A DNA stretch of 64,000 nucleotides from Phycisphaera mikurensis NBRC 102666 (GCA_945878575.1 CAMDUB010000003.1:42827-106826), one strand, 5' to 3'. Positions 34,261 to 43,394 are shown, counted from the first letter of the stretch. Notes: generated by a model not told the origin, from the letters alone. Numbers and translations are program-made.

Positions 34261-34436
34261 AATCATGAGTGTATTGCTCCGGTGCTTCCAATTTGCACGC
34301 TTCCTTTCCGATTCACCTCTACTAAACCCGCGCTCGCCGGTTGTGACCCCATCATGCCACCCCTGCGAAACCGCCCGCCAACTTCCGCGGAACTTCGCAA
34401 CAAATTTCCTTACGCGCGCGCCTATCCTCTGCGCGC

Positions 34437-35189
34437 ATGTCCGTCGACCACTTCCCCAGCACGCACGCAACATGGATCGATGCGCAGCTCACCATCGCTG
34501 AAGAAGGCGAGCGCGCTGCTGCTGCTGGTGATGCCGGTGGATACGCGCGCGCCAACAATGCGCAAGACGCGCTGAGACGGCACGTGATGAATCGCTACGC
34601 CCCCGCACTGACCGCGTACGTGAGTACGCCCGCGCTGCGACGAATCGGCGACCGCGATGATCTTGTTTCTGGCTTCTACGCGCGCACTATGGGCGATCCC
34701 GCATTCTTCACGCGCTGGCGGCAAAGCAATATGCCGCTACGGCGTTGGTTGATGAATGCCATGGCATTTCATTGCCGCGGTGAGTTGCGCGATCAAAACC
34801 GGTCGCGCAGTCGAATGTTGGGTAGCGATGGCCTTAGTGCACTGCAAGCAGACGCTGTGGATCCAGCGCGCGCCTTCGACCATGCGTGGGCGGTAGCACT
34901 TGCAAACGAAGCGATGTCGATCGCCATTACTGACGCTGATGAGCGTGGTCGGCCGAACGATGCGCTGGCATTTCGCTTGCATGTCATTGATGGGATGCCA
35001 TATCGATCTATCGCCGCGCAGCTCTCCATCACTGTTGCGCAAGCCGAACACGCTGCGCGCCGGGTGAGTGACCGCATGCGCGAAGCCGTGCGTGAAATTT
35101 TGCGTGAAGAAGGTGTGCTTCCAAATGCAATGGATGCCGCTGTGGCTGAGGTGCTTCTGCTTGTTGATGAGGCTGCGGGTGAGCCATGA
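34437..35189 (+). CDS. RNA polymerase sigma factor-like protein (divergent ECF type)
   Basis: A 250-residue protein with the two-part layout of an extracytoplasmic-function sigma factor. Region 2-like helices occur around residues 60-120 (DDLVSGFYARTMGD to MAFHCRGELRDQNR), and a region 4-like helix-turn-helix at about 180-215 (PYRSIAAQLSITVAQAEHAARRVSDRMREAV). The extra N-terminal 55 residues and linker make it longer than most ECF factors; such divergent forms are common in Planctomycetota. No anti-sigma gene is certain, but a small frame with one hydrophobic segment overlaps its stop by ATGA. The secreted lectin-like gene follows and is a candidate target. Confidence 0.72.
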   Translation: MSVDHFPSTHATWIDAQLTIAEEGERAAAAGDAGGYARANNAQDALRRHVMNRYAPALTAYVSTPALRRIGDRDDLVSGFYARTMGDPAFFTRWRQSNMPLRRWLMNAMAFHCRGELRDQNRSRSRMLGSDGLSALQADAVDPARAFDHAWAVALANEAMSIAITDADERGRPNDALAFRLHVIDGMPYRSIAAQLSITVAQAEHAARRVSDRMREAVREILREEGVLPNAMDAAVAEVLLLVDEAAGEP

Positions 35190-35614
35190 CCGACCGTCCA
35201 GGGGTCACTGATCATTCGGCGTGCGCCCAGGTCGGTGCTCGACCACTTCGCTGGTCGGCAGTGGTGGTGTCACGTGGGCTCCGGGCTAGCGCGGTAGATA
35301 CACCCCATACGCGCTCGACCCACACAAAGCCCGCGGCAGCCGTGTGCGCAATCCTTGGAGCCTCCCTCCTTGCTGTTGGGGCAGTTCTTATGAAACCCGT
35401 GGAATCTTTAGGGATTTCTGCGCGGCTTGACGGTGCGAACGGCTCTATTGACCCTCACCAGGAGTCAAAACATGAAGACGTTGCACGCATTCAGGACAGC
35501 AGGCGCCCTTGGCGCACTCGCTGTGACACAAATCGCACTCGTTTCCGGGGCGAGCGCGCAGTCGTCGGCCGTGCAATGGCGCGTGGAGGATGGGGGGAAT
35601 GGGCATTGGTATGA
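35186..35614 (+). CDS. doubtful small membrane protein overlapping two genes
   Basis: An open frame of 142 residues whose ATG overlaps the sigma-like gene stop (ATGA). It encodes a basic N-terminus and one hydrophobic stretch (AVCAILGASLLAVGAVL, about 53-69), then runs 143 bases into the lectin gene in another frame, where it is very basic and unlikely to be real. If genuine it could be a minimal membrane regulator of the sigma factor, or a decayed anti-sigma gene. The overlap with a well-supported signal-peptide gene argues against the full length. Confidence 0.2.
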   Translation: MTDRPGVTDHSACAQVGARPLRWSAVVVSRGLRASAVDTPHTRSTHTKPAAAVCAILGASLLAVGAVLMKPVESLGISARLDGANGSIDPHQESKHEDVARIQDSRRPWRTRCDTNRTRFRGERAVVGRAMARGGWGEWALV

Positions 35615-36332
35615 GCTTGTCATTAGTGGGCCAATAACATGGACAGACGCTCGGGCGTCTTGTGAACAGCGCGGCGGACATTTGGTCACCCCTACTTCGC
35701 CTTCTGAGAATGCGCTTGTCACACAACTTGGCAATCGCGCCGATCATCCGACCGCGTGGGTAAATGACTTTGGTGGAAATGCTGGGGGACCATGGCTCGG
35801 AGGTTTCCAACCTGTTGATGCACCGGTCGCACAACCATGGGCGTGGGTCACTGGTGAACCATGGAATTGGGCTGGTTGGGCGCCAGGAGAACCGAACGGT
35901 GGTTTCGGTCCGGGGATTTCGATTACTTGTCTGCTTGGGTACGCGAACTCGAACTACTACCGCGGCTGGGCGGATGCTGGACTCGTCGATTTCCCGCCGT
36001 ATCCACTATCGCCGAGCTACATCATTGAATGGTCGGCCGACTGTAACGCCGACAATTTCGTCGATTACGGGCAAATTCTTGATGGTTCGCTCATCGACGA
36101 AAATGGCAATGGTGTGCCTGACTGTTGTGAACAGGGACTTTCCTGTATCAGTTGTTCCGCCTGCGATCTCAACCCCACCGGCATCGTCGATGGTGCAGAC
36201 CTTGGGGCACTTCTCGCCTTCTGGGGTCCAGTGAGCCCAGCGTTCCCCCGCGCCGACATCAACCGCGATGGGTTCGTGAACGGCGCCGACCTTGGCATCC
36301 TGCTCGCAAACTGGGGCCCATGCGGACAGTAA
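35472..36332 (+). CDS. secreted C-type-lectin-like protein with dockerin-like tail
   Basis: A 286-residue exported protein. It has a signal peptide (about 1-30, ending ASAQ), a C-type-lectin-like domain (about 35-185: WYELVISGPITWTDAR, SPSENALVTQL, GEPWNWAGWAPGEPNGG, the last being the usual E-P-N calcium/sugar region), and a C-terminal Cys-rich linker followed by two EF-hand-like repeats, GIVDGADLGALLAFWG and GFVNGADLGILLANWG. That tail is a hallmark of exported Phycisphaerae proteins and may act in surface attachment or sorting. AGGAG at 35460-35464 sets the start. It follows the sigma-like factor. Confidence 0.88.
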   Translation: MKTLHAFRTAGALGALAVTQIALVSGASAQSSAVQWRVEDGGNGHWYELVISGPITWTDARASCEQRGGHLVTPTSPSENALVTQLGNRADHPTAWVNDFGGNAGGPWLGGFQPVDAPVAQPWAWVTGEPWNWAGWAPGEPNGGFGPGISITCLLGYANSNYYRGWADAGLVDFPPYPLSPSYIIEWSADCNADNFVDYGQILDGSLIDENGNGVPDCCEQGLSCISCSACDLNPTGIVDGADLGALLAFWGPVSPAFPRADINRDGFVNGADLGILLANWGPCGQ

Positions 36333-36373
36333 CAGTCGGTATCTCCATCAACCCATCACTGTAAAGACTCCCT

Positions 36374-36411
36374 CGCGGCGCAGCACCTATTGAGGCGCTG
36401 GAATCGCCGCG
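36374..36411. terminator. hairpin between convergent genes
   Basis: CGCGGCG (36374-36380) pairs with CGCCGCG (36405-36411) with an inner CAGC/GCTG stem, in the gap after the lectin gene and overlapping the last codons of the convergent membrane gene. No strong T run follows on either strand, so it is only a possible bidirectional terminator. Confidence 0.35.
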
Positions 36412-37208
36412 GGGGATTTCTCTACCGGTATCTCCGCCGACCCCCGCCCTGGCATGTCATTCCTGGCGTTATTCCCAACAAACGCGGCCACTGCCAGGAT
36501 GAACGCTGCACTAATCAATCGGCCGTAGCGCTTCATGAAGCTCTCAAAGGCATCCTTGATGCGCGCCGACACCCCTGGGTGCACCGTCTCCACCACCGCA
36601 GGAATGAGGCCGGGGATCAACGCAATCACCGCGAACATCACGATGCCGATCACTCGTTCGCTGGAGTCTGAAACTTGCAGCGCCTCGTGACCAGCGGCGG
36701 TCACGATCGGAAAGATCTTGGGATGCAGGCCGTCGCACGCAAACCCAAGGAGCCCCCAACGAATGGCGCGTTCGGCGGTTGAAACATCAATACTGCCATC
36801 AAAGCGCTTGGTGATGGCTGGAAATTTCAACTTGAACCAATGCACGATCCGGTGCTTGAGACTTCGCTCCTCTTGCTCGGGAGTCTTCTCGATCGGCGCA
36901 TTTCGGATGGCGTTCACTAACCGATACATACCGACAACAAACAATGCGGACGCAATAGTTGCGCGCACCGTAAACCCAACCCACGTCCCCTGGTGGTGTT
37001 CCTCTGGCATGCTGCCGTGCGTCTGCGCAAGCAAGAATCCGATGACCAGGGCAAACGCCAGACCGATGATCGTTCCAATTCCAAATGCCCACGCGAACGT
37101 GCGTGGTCGCTGGCGATCACTTGCGGCCACAAGTCCAAGCACGGTGATCTCTGGGGAAAGGAGCACGGCTACTCCAAGTGACGCGAGAATGGCGTAATAG
37201 TTATTCAT
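36387..37208 (-). CDS. polytopic membrane protein, possibly GAP/LysE-like exporter
   Basis: A 273-residue protein with about six hydrophobic segments (about 5-27, 40-62, 78-98, 150-170, 185-210, 235-252) and a charged cytosolic loop at about 105-145. The N-terminus (ILASLGVAVLLSPEITVLGL) resembles the opening helix of LysE/GAP-type small-molecule exporters, which usually begin with a similar P-x-x-x-x helix, but the match is weak. The C-terminal 20 residues are Pro/Ala-rich. It ends a run of five same-strand genes that includes two crotonases and two aldehyde dehydrogenase-type genes (gap of 43 bases to the nearest). Confidence 0.7.
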   Translation of the reverse strand: MNNYYAILASLGVAVLLSPEITVLGLVAASDRQRPRTFAWAFGIGTIIGLAFALVIGFLLAQTHGSMPEEHHQGTWVGFTVRATIASALFVVGMYRLVNAIRNAPIEKTPEQEERSLKHRIVHWFKLKFPAITKRFDGSIDVSTAERAIRWGLLGFACDGLHPKIFPIVTAAGHEALQVSDSSERVIGIVMFAVIALIPGLIPAVVETVHPGVSARIKDAFESFMKRYGRLISAAFILAVAAFVGNNARNDMPGRGSAEIPVEKSPAAIPAPQ

Positions 37209-37251
37209 GGTGATTCAACAATGAGTTGTTCGTACTGTAATTATCTCGGTC

Positions 37252-38175
37252 TTACGACTTGCTGAGAAATGCTGTCAGTTTGGCGCGCGCCTCTGGTGTG
37301 TGACGCAAGCGAACAAGGTGCGCCTGCTCGGCTGCAACAGCGGCAACCCATCCACATGTATATCCAACATGCACGCAATCAAAGCACGCGTCTGCGTGTG
37401 GGCTCGCGGGTACCGCAGCGCGTGCTGATGCAAGAGCGGGCTCCATACGCGCGGCATCGACTGGTGAAATGGCGTGTTTCGGTGCCTGACTCGGTGCTTG
37501 TTTCCCTGCAGATCCGGCCCCGTTTGCACCAGTGGTGCGCTGTGCATGAATCCAACGCTTGGCCTCGTCCACTATCTGTGCCTGCATACTTCCCGCCGGC
37601 AAGACCTGCGTAAAGAGCCCCGCCGGAACATCCATGCACTTCCACGGCGCGCCGTTCGCTGTAGCGACCATCGCCGCCTTTGGATCAATGCGCGCTGGCA
37701 ACATTTGTGTTCCGCCCCACCCTGGGCAGATACATAATCCACACTCGGGCAGGCCAACCATCCATGGCCTCTCGCCTTCTGCTGGAAGTGTTCCTATGAG
37801 TGCATCGCAATGCATGGCAAGTTCGAGGCCACCACCGAGCGCGGCTTTGTGAATGACCGCGACACTTGGAACACCAAGCGCAGGGATCGCCGCGAACGCC
37901 GCGCTACCGTGTTGTAGATAGGTGTGCAGCGCTGCATCATCAAGCGCATCAATCTCCGCCAGGTCCGCGCCAGCAACAAAGACGCGTGTGCTCGCCGAAG
38001 CAAGCACAAGACCCGTGCAGCCATCCAACGCTATCTGCGCGCACGCAGCACTTATTGCGCCGATCAACCATGCATCAAGCACCACCACGCCGCCGCGTGG
38101 CTTCGCGGGATTTGGCTCAAGCCAAAGCGTGACAATGCCGTCAGCGTCACGATCGATTCGGAGGGGAGTGGGCAT
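37252..38175 (-). CDS. enoyl-CoA hydratase/isomerase domain protein, FadJ-N-terminal-like
   Basis: A 307-residue crotonase-fold protein. VFVAGADLAEIDAL (about 66-79) and HKAALGGGLELAMHCD (about 107-122) supply the oxyanion hole, and LPECGLCICPGWGGTQML (about 139-156) matches the LPEVxLGLxPGxGGTQ motif of the hydratase part of fused beta-oxidation alpha subunits (FadB/FadJ). The dehydrogenase half of those fusions is absent. Residues about 195-240 are a low-complexity insert, and the C-terminus is unusual. Part of the minus-strand group with the next crotonase (63-base gap). Confidence 0.84.
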   Translation of the reverse strand: MPTPLRIDRDADGIVTLWLEPNPAKPRGGVVVLDAWLIGAISAACAQIALDGCTGLVLASASTRVFVAGADLAEIDALDDAALHTYLQHGSAAFAAIPALGVPSVAVIHKAALGGGLELAMHCDALIGTLPAEGERPWMVGLPECGLCICPGWGGTQMLPARIDPKAAMVATANGAPWKCMDVPAGLFTQVLPAGSMQAQIVDEAKRWIHAQRTTGANGAGSAGKQAPSQAPKHAISPVDAARMEPALASARAAVPASPHADACFDCVHVGYTCGWVAAVAAEQAHLVRLRHTPEARAKLTAFLSKS

Positions 38176-38238
38176 CTCAGGGAGAGTACGGAAAATCAGG
38201 TGTTACGGCTCAATATGGGGGGTGAATGAGCACAAGAA

Positions 38239-39018
38239 TTACTTCTCGCCAAACACCTTCCGCAGCCGCTGTTGCGCCTCTTGGCCGGCAATGATCTGCG
38301 CACTGAGATCTGCGGCCTTATCAAGCACGGCGTCATCGTTCGACCCATCAAGTTCATTCAACCAGCGCTTGGTTGTGGCGATTGCTTCTGGCCCTCCAGC
38401 GCACAGGCGCTTGGCGAGCTCCGCAACCGTTGCATCAAGTTGATCGTGTGCGCAGATGTGTGTAGCAAGACCGGCGTCGAAGCCCTGTTGCCCACTCATG
38501 GTTCCACCTGCAAGAAGCATGGCACGAGCGCGTCCAGCACCGATCTTCTTGATCAGCCACGGCGCCACAACGGCTGGGCAAATGCCAAGATCGACTTCTG
38601 GATATCCAACCTTTGCCTCCGGATGCGTCACCGCAAAATCCGTAACAACCATGAGCCCACAGCCGCCACCAATCGCCGCGCCCTGCACGCGTGCAATGGT
38701 TGGAATGTGCAGACGTCGAATGATGCGACTGACACGCGAAAGCCCACGGAGCATTTCACCCATCGCGGTGGGGTCATCAATGACGCCGCGCAGATCCATA
38801 CCAGCGCAGAACACTTTGCCAGCGCCAGCAATCACCAGCACGCGAATATCACCGTGAGGCGCGAAGCGTGGGGCAATAGTGTCGAGCGCTGCACCCATGG
38901 CATCAATGAGTGCATGACTCAACGCGTTGGCCTTATCACCACGATTTAGGGTGATGGTTGCAATGTGATCATTGATCGTGAGTGCAACAAGGTCGGTGGT
39001 GGTGTTGGTCTCGGTCAT
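38239..39018 (-). CDS. enoyl-CoA hydratase/isomerase
   Basis: A 259-residue standard-length crotonase. KVFCAGMDLRGV (about 68-79) and VQGAAIGGGCGLMVVTDFAV (about 108-127) form the oxyanion hole; KVGYPEVDLGICPAVVAPWL places a Glu (in YPEV) at the first catalytic position. In the second catalytic position the Glu is not evident, so isomerase or another crotonase reaction remains possible. Its C-terminal TKRWLNELDGSND is nearly the same as in the crotonase at 17.2 kb, pointing to a paralog pair. Downstream of the short aldehyde dehydrogenase gene by 42 bases. Confidence 0.88.
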   Translation of the reverse strand: MTETNTTTDLVALTINDHIATITLNRGDKANALSHALIDAMGAALDTIAPRFAPHGDIRVLVIAGAGKVFCAGMDLRGVIDDPTAMGEMLRGLSRVSRIIRRLHIPTIARVQGAAIGGGCGLMVVTDFAVTHPEAKVGYPEVDLGICPAVVAPWLIKKIGAGRARAMLLAGGTMSGQQGFDAGLATHICAHDQLDATVAELAKRLCAGGPEAIATTKRWLNELDGSNDDAVLDKAADLSAQIIAGQEAQQRLRKVFGEK

Positions 39019-39060
39019 AGGTAGATCGTAAACCGCGTCATGTTGGTGACCGGGTATTGG

Positions 39061-39942
39061 TTAAGTAGCCGAAGGGTGCCAAACCGTCTTTGTCTCCACA
39101 AATGGAGCCAATCGACGCGGATTTGTCCAACGATCGGTATCCGTAAAGTCTTCATCCTTGGAGAGAATCTGCACCCGCTTGAGATTCTCGGCCGCGCCAG
39201 CGCGCAGGGTGGCGGCAATGGCCTCGTCAGCAATGGCGTGCACTGAATCAACGTCGCGATGACTTGCAATCCATCCCGCCAACTCCTTGGCATCACCAGT
39301 GATGACATTGAGAACGCCTGGCGGGATATCAGCTGTTGGTGCCACTTCGGCAACCAACAATGCCGCCAGTGGGTGCTCTGTGTTTGCAACAGCTACCACT
39401 GCATTACCGGTACATAGTGGTGGCAACACAAGCGACATAAACCCAAGTAACGAGTGCTGCTCTGCGATCCCTTGCACCGCCACACACACGCCGCTCGGCT
39501 CTGGCATGCTGAAGTTGTGATATGGACCCGCCACAGGATTGCGCGAGCCAAGAACCATGGGGAACTTGTCGCACCAGCCAGCCCAACTGACGGTTCGATC
39601 AATGGATGCGCTGACCTCGGTGTCGGCCTTCTTCTTGGAAACGCCAGAAGTGCTTCGCAGCGCGTCTGACAACTCCGATCGTCGACCTTCAAGCATCTCC
39701 GCCAACCGGTAGATGATTTGGCTCCGCAGGTATGCCGTGCTGCTACTCCATCCGGGAAAGGCGCCGCGCGCTGATTCAATGGCCTCTCGCAAATCCTTGC
39801 GGCTTGCGTGTGAAAGGTGGGCAATCAACTCGCCATCTTTGTTGTGCAGCGGCAGGGTTCGTCCGCTCTCCGAGCGTGGAAAACTGCCCTTTATGAACAG
39901 TTTCCAAGTCTTCAGTACAGCCAGTCGTTCGTGATCATTCAT
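39061..39942 (-). CDS. short aldehyde-dehydrogenase-family protein lacking the catalytic half
   Basis: A 293-residue member of the aldehyde dehydrogenase superfamily that ends soon after the cofactor-binding domain. It has KLFIKGSFPRSESGR (about 12-26), GPYHNFSMPEPSGVCVAV and PPGVLNVITGD, but stops before the region that would hold the catalytic Cys and the C-terminal oligomer strand; it ends in FVETKTVWHP. Similar short paralogs sit beside full-length aldehyde dehydrogenases in other bacteria, often near deoC, so it is probably an intact non-catalytic partner rather than a broken gene. The full-length gene is 28 bases upstream. The ATG at 39942 fits the family start. Confidence 0.82.
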   Translation of the reverse strand: MNDHERLAVLKTWKLFIKGSFPRSESGRTLPLHNKDGELIAHLSHASRKDLREAIESARGAFPGWSSSTAYLRSQIIYRLAEMLEGRRSELSDALRSTSGVSKKKADTEVSASIDRTVSWAGWCDKFPMVLGSRNPVAGPYHNFSMPEPSGVCVAVQGIAEQHSLLGFMSLVLPPLCTGNAVVAVANTEHPLAALLVAEVAPTADIPPGVLNVITGDAKELAGWIASHRDVDSVHAIADEAIAATLRAGAAENLKRVQILSKDEDFTDTDRWTNPRRLAPFVETKTVWHPSAT

Positions 39943-39970
39943 GTTTCGAATCCTTATAGCGGTTGTGATG

Positions 39971-41437
39971 TCACTCTGAGAGGTATGCCGCGAGGCCCTG
40001 CATGCCGCCCTCGCGTCCAAATCCGCTCTCTTTGAAGCCACCAAACGGACTGGTTGCATCAAACTGGTTGTACGTGTTGCACCACACAACGCCCGCCTGG
40101 AGGCGCCGCGCCACGTCAAACATTTTGCTGCCCTTCTCTGTCCAAATTCCGGCTGCCAAGCCATACGGAGAATTATTCGCGCGACTGATCGCTTCCTCAG
40201 GAGTGCGGAAACTCATCACCGCCAGCACTGGTCCAAAGATTTCTTCTCGTGCCACCACATGCGCCGGTTGAACACCCGTCATGAATGTTGGTCGGCACCA
40301 GTAGCCCTTGGTCGGGAGTGTCTGGTGATTCGGTTGGCACACCATGCAGCCTTCGCGACCACCCTCGGCGATGTAGCGCTCGATGATCGCCAATTGCTGC
40401 TTGCTATTGATGGCACCAATATCAGTGTTCTTATCAAGCGGGTCGCCAACGCGAAGCGTTTTCATGCGCATTTCTAACTTGCGGATGACTTCCGGCAAGA
40501 TCGACTCCTCTACAAAGAGCCTGCTTCCAGCACAGCACACATGGCCTTGGTTAAACCAAATGCCTTGCACAATTCCTTCGATCGCCTGATCGATCGCTGC
40601 GTCAGCAAAGATGATGTTTGCGCTCTTTCCACCTAATTCAAGCGTCAATCTGGTGCCGCGCCCCGCGCATGCTTGAGCGATTTGTTTACCAACCTCGGTA
40701 CTTCCAGTGAAGGCGATCTTGTCAACGCCCGCGTGGTCAACCAGCGCTTTACCGGTTGCACCGGCTCCAGTGACAATGTTCACGACACCAGGTGGAAGGT
40801 CGCACTCTTGAAGAATTTCCGCCAAACGCATGGCGGTCAGAGATGTCGTCTCGGCTGGCTTCAACACCACGGTGTTTCCGCACGCAAGTGCCGGCGCCAA
40901 TTTCCACGCTGCCATGAGTAACGGGAAATTCCACGGAATGATCTGACCGCACACGCCAACTGGACGTGGCTCGGGGGTGCCCGGCATTGCGTATCGAAGT
41001 TTGTCGCACCAACCCGCGTGATGAAAGAAGTGTTGAGCAGCGAGCGGAATATCAACGTCGCGGCTCTCTTTGATTGGCTTGCCACCATCCATGGATTCAA
41101 GAATGGCCAACTCGCGGGCGCGTTCTTGAATTCTTCGTGCAATGCGATACAAGTACTTGGCGCGTTCACTGGCTGGAAGTTTGCCCCATGGCTTCAACGC
41201 CTTTCGAGCAGCACTGACCGCCGCATCAACATCCGCCGCATCGCCATCCGCAATCTGTGAGAGTGTCGCTTCGGTTGCTGGATTGACGGTGGCGAAGCGC
41301 TTCTTGGAATGCGGCTCGATGAATTTCCCACCCACATATAGCTGGGTCTGGTCTGGAATCACCACGGGTGTTGTTTCGGGAGCTGGGCTGTATTCCCAGG
41401 TAGTTACGGGGGAGTTTCCGTTAGGTGCATCGGCCAT
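39971..41437 (-). CDS. aldehyde dehydrogenase (NAD(P)-dependent)
   Basis: A 488-residue full-length aldehyde dehydrogenase. The key features are all present: PWNFPLLMAAWKLAPAL, FTGSTEVGKQI, catalytic Glu in LELGGKSANI, catalytic Cys in NQGHVCCAGSR, and EEIFGPVL near the C-terminus. The ATG at 41437 was chosen; another ATG ten codons earlier is possible. Together with the short paralog and two crotonases downstream it may form an operon oxidising an aldehyde from a degradation pathway; the deoC product acetaldehyde is a candidate substrate by analogy with other bacteria, although deoC is 21 kb away. Confidence 0.92.
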   Translation of the reverse strand: MADAPNGNSPVTTWEYSPAPETTPVVIPDQTQLYVGGKFIEPHSKKRFATVNPATEATLSQIADGDAADVDAAVSAARKALKPWGKLPASERAKYLYRIARRIQERARELAILESMDGGKPIKESRDVDIPLAAQHFFHHAGWCDKLRYAMPGTPEPRPVGVCGQIIPWNFPLLMAAWKLAPALACGNTVVLKPAETTSLTAMRLAEILQECDLPPGVVNIVTGAGATGKALVDHAGVDKIAFTGSTEVGKQIAQACAGRGTRLTLELGGKSANIIFADAAIDQAIEGIVQGIWFNQGHVCCAGSRLFVEESILPEVIRKLEMRMKTLRVGDPLDKNTDIGAINSKQQLAIIERYIAEGGREGCMVCQPNHQTLPTKGYWCRPTFMTGVQPAHVVAREEIFGPVLAVMSFRTPEEAISRANNSPYGLAAGIWTEKGSKMFDVARRLQAGVVWCNTYNQFDATSPFGGFKESGFGREGGMQGLAAYLSE

Positions 41438-41560
41438 GAATTGATCGTACTTTGCCCGCCAGGCCACCCTGTTCCTGGTTGCTGAATGTCAGTGAAGTAT
41501 TGGAGCCCTACGCGGCTGAATCGCTGAGTAACCATCGTGCGAATACCACCCGGAGAACCC

Positions 41561-42439
41561 ATGATCATTACCACACTTGCCTTCCTCGCTTCCGCCTTTC
41601 AGCCCCATAGCGACACTGTCGCTACTGGAAAGTCCACCCCTGACGCCGCGTCAACAACCACGCGCCCAGAGGGTGCGCCCGCGCCAGGAGCTGTATTGCG
41701 TGTGCTTGGCGATGCCTCGGTCAAGCCCGTTCTTGAGAACGGCGAATACCGCCTCCCGGAACTTGGACTATTGATCGAAGCACCACTGCCCGAGGGCTAC
41801 CCAGCACCAACGCCTCCAGGCATGATTGAACTGAAGACCTATCCCAGCGTTCGTCGCGCTGAGTACAGCGCCAAGGGCTCGAGCAACTTTGGAATGAATG
41901 TTGGATTCTGGCCTCTCTTCAACCACATCAAGAGCCGTGAAATTGCCATGACCAGTCCAGTGGAAATGGACTACAAGCCAACTGGTGAGCGCACGCCGCT
42001 TGCGCCCATGCAAGACGCAGAGGGCTCATGGACCATGAGTTTCCTTTATCGCAAGGCTGATCTTGGGCCAACCGGTGCGGATGGACGAATCAAGGTTGTT
42101 GATACGCCAGAGATCACTGTGCTTTCCATCGGTATGCGCGGTGCTTATGGAATGGGCACGGTGAATTCTGGAATGGACGAACTCTCTAAGTGGCTTGCAG
42201 CACAGTCACAGTGGGAAGCGACTGGCGATCCACGGGGTTTGAATTACAACGGTCCACAAGTTCCCATGAAGAACAAGTGGAGCGAGGTGCAGATTGTTGT
42301 TCGGCGTCAGTCAGGGACTTCGTCGCCAACTACAGGGCCTGATGCTCCAAAGGTCGTGACACCAGTCGTTCCGGTCGCACCAGCAGCTCCAGTGGCACCA
42401 GCACCCGTAACACCGGCGACACCAGCCGCGCCTGGTTGA
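41561..42439 (+). CDS. SOUL-family heme-binding-like exported protein
   Basis: A 292-residue protein with an N-terminal hydrophobic signal (MIITTLAFLASAF), a Thr/Ala/Pro-rich spacer, and a SOUL/HEBP domain at about 85-245, recognised by FWPLFNHIKSREIAMTSPVEM and the ending VPMKNKWSEVQIVV. SOUL proteins bind heme or related tetrapyrroles in some cases; bacterial members are largely uncharacterised. The last 45 residues are a Pro/Val/Ala/Thr repeat, likely a flexible wall- or surface-spanning tail. The ATG at 41561 follows GGAG at 41552; an upstream GTG at 41537 is less likely. Confidence 0.85.
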   Translation: MIITTLAFLASAFQPHSDTVATGKSTPDAASTTTRPEGAPAPGAVLRVLGDASVKPVLENGEYRLPELGLLIEAPLPEGYPAPTPPGMIELKTYPSVRRAEYSAKGSSNFGMNVGFWPLFNHIKSREIAMTSPVEMDYKPTGERTPLAPMQDAEGSWTMSFLYRKADLGPTGADGRIKVVDTPEITVLSIGMRGAYGMGTVNSGMDELSKWLAAQSQWEATGDPRGLNYNGPQVPMKNKWSEVQIVVRRQSGTSSPTTGPDAPKVVTPVVPVAPAAPVAPAPVTPATPAAPG

Positions 42440-42452
42440 TCAGCACACCTCG

Positions 42453-43391
42453 TCAGCCCGCCCGCAACTGTGGCCCCACCCCGCCCATCAGTGGACCGTG
42501 GGATCGCTTTGCATACACAATCACTGCCACGCCAATAGCAACCATGACTGCGGAAACCAGCATTGGGAGTGTGACTACCCCTATCGTGAATACCCCGCTG
42601 TCTGGCTCGCGATACTGTTCACTGACATTGCGCAAGATGCCGTATGCAATCAGGAATGTGCCAGTCAGCGCACCCGCATGACGTGGCTTCCACCACACAA
42701 TGACCAAGGCCAGCATGAGTAGTGGTCCATCGGTCAACGCCTGAATGAAATTGTTCGGGTACCGAGCGGGAACAAGCGCGGCAACCTCTTGCATGGCCTG
42801 TGCATTGCCCGCGTACACCATCGCGTACAGGTGCTTTGCGGAAACGTATGCATCAGGTGTTGGCGCCAGCGACAGCGCTTCTTCTGGATACTTGACACTC
42901 CACCACGGTGGCGCAGCTTGCATGGCATCTGGCAACGCTTTGCCCCACAGTTCGCCGTTCACCCAATTTGCAAGCCGACCAAACATCAGCCCGGGCGGTG
43001 TCATAAATGCTGCGGTGTCAACCAGGCCAAGCGAAGAAATGCCCGCGCGCCGCGCGAACAACACCGTGACCACCACCACACCAATGATGCCGCCATGACT
43101 TGACATTCCACCGCGATGAATCTCTAAGACGCCCCAAAACGGAACGTCAGTAGAAAATTTCCAAAGTAGAAACTGGTCATAGAGAAACACGTGCCCTAAT
43201 CGACCACCCAGGACAACCCCTGCGATACACCAGGTCATGTAATCGCCCACCAGTTCTGGCTTCAGTTGTGTTCGCCCGGTCTTTGCCAACCAACGCAGTA
43301 GTTGCCACGCAGCAATGAACCCCATGGCGTAAGAGATGCCGTACCAACGAACACCAATTGTGTCGGTAAACCGAAGCGCAAATGGACCCAT
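42453..43391 (-). CDS. lgt: prolipoprotein diacylglyceryl transferase
   Basis: Inner-membrane enzyme that attaches diacylglycerol to the lipobox Cys of prolipoproteins. The 312 residues show the family landmarks VRWYGISYAMGF, RGGMSSHGGIIGV (catalytic His region) and GRLANWVNGELWG (Arg and Glu signature), in a polytopic layout. The ATG at 43391 is followed on the opposite strand by the trpD start only three bases away; a GTG at 43424 would add 11 residues and make the 5' ends overlap. A pair of hydrophobic loops around 165-200 is longer than in E. coli Lgt. The lipoproteins predicted in this window are its substrates. Confidence 0.93.
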   Translation of the reverse strand: MGPFALRFTDTIGVRWYGISYAMGFIAAWQLLRWLAKTGRTQLKPELVGDYMTWCIAGVVLGGRLGHVFLYDQFLLWKFSTDVPFWGVLEIHRGGMSSHGGIIGVVVVTVLFARRAGISSLGLVDTAAFMTPPGLMFGRLANWVNGELWGKALPDAMQAAPPWWSVKYPEEALSLAPTPDAYVSAKHLYAMVYAGNAQAMQEVAALVPARYPNNFIQALTDGPLLMLALVIVWWKPRHAGALTGTFLIAYGILRNVSEQYREPDSGVFTIGVVTLPMLVSAVMVAIGVAVIVYAKRSHGPLMGGVGPQLRAG

Positions 43392-43394
43392 CGA

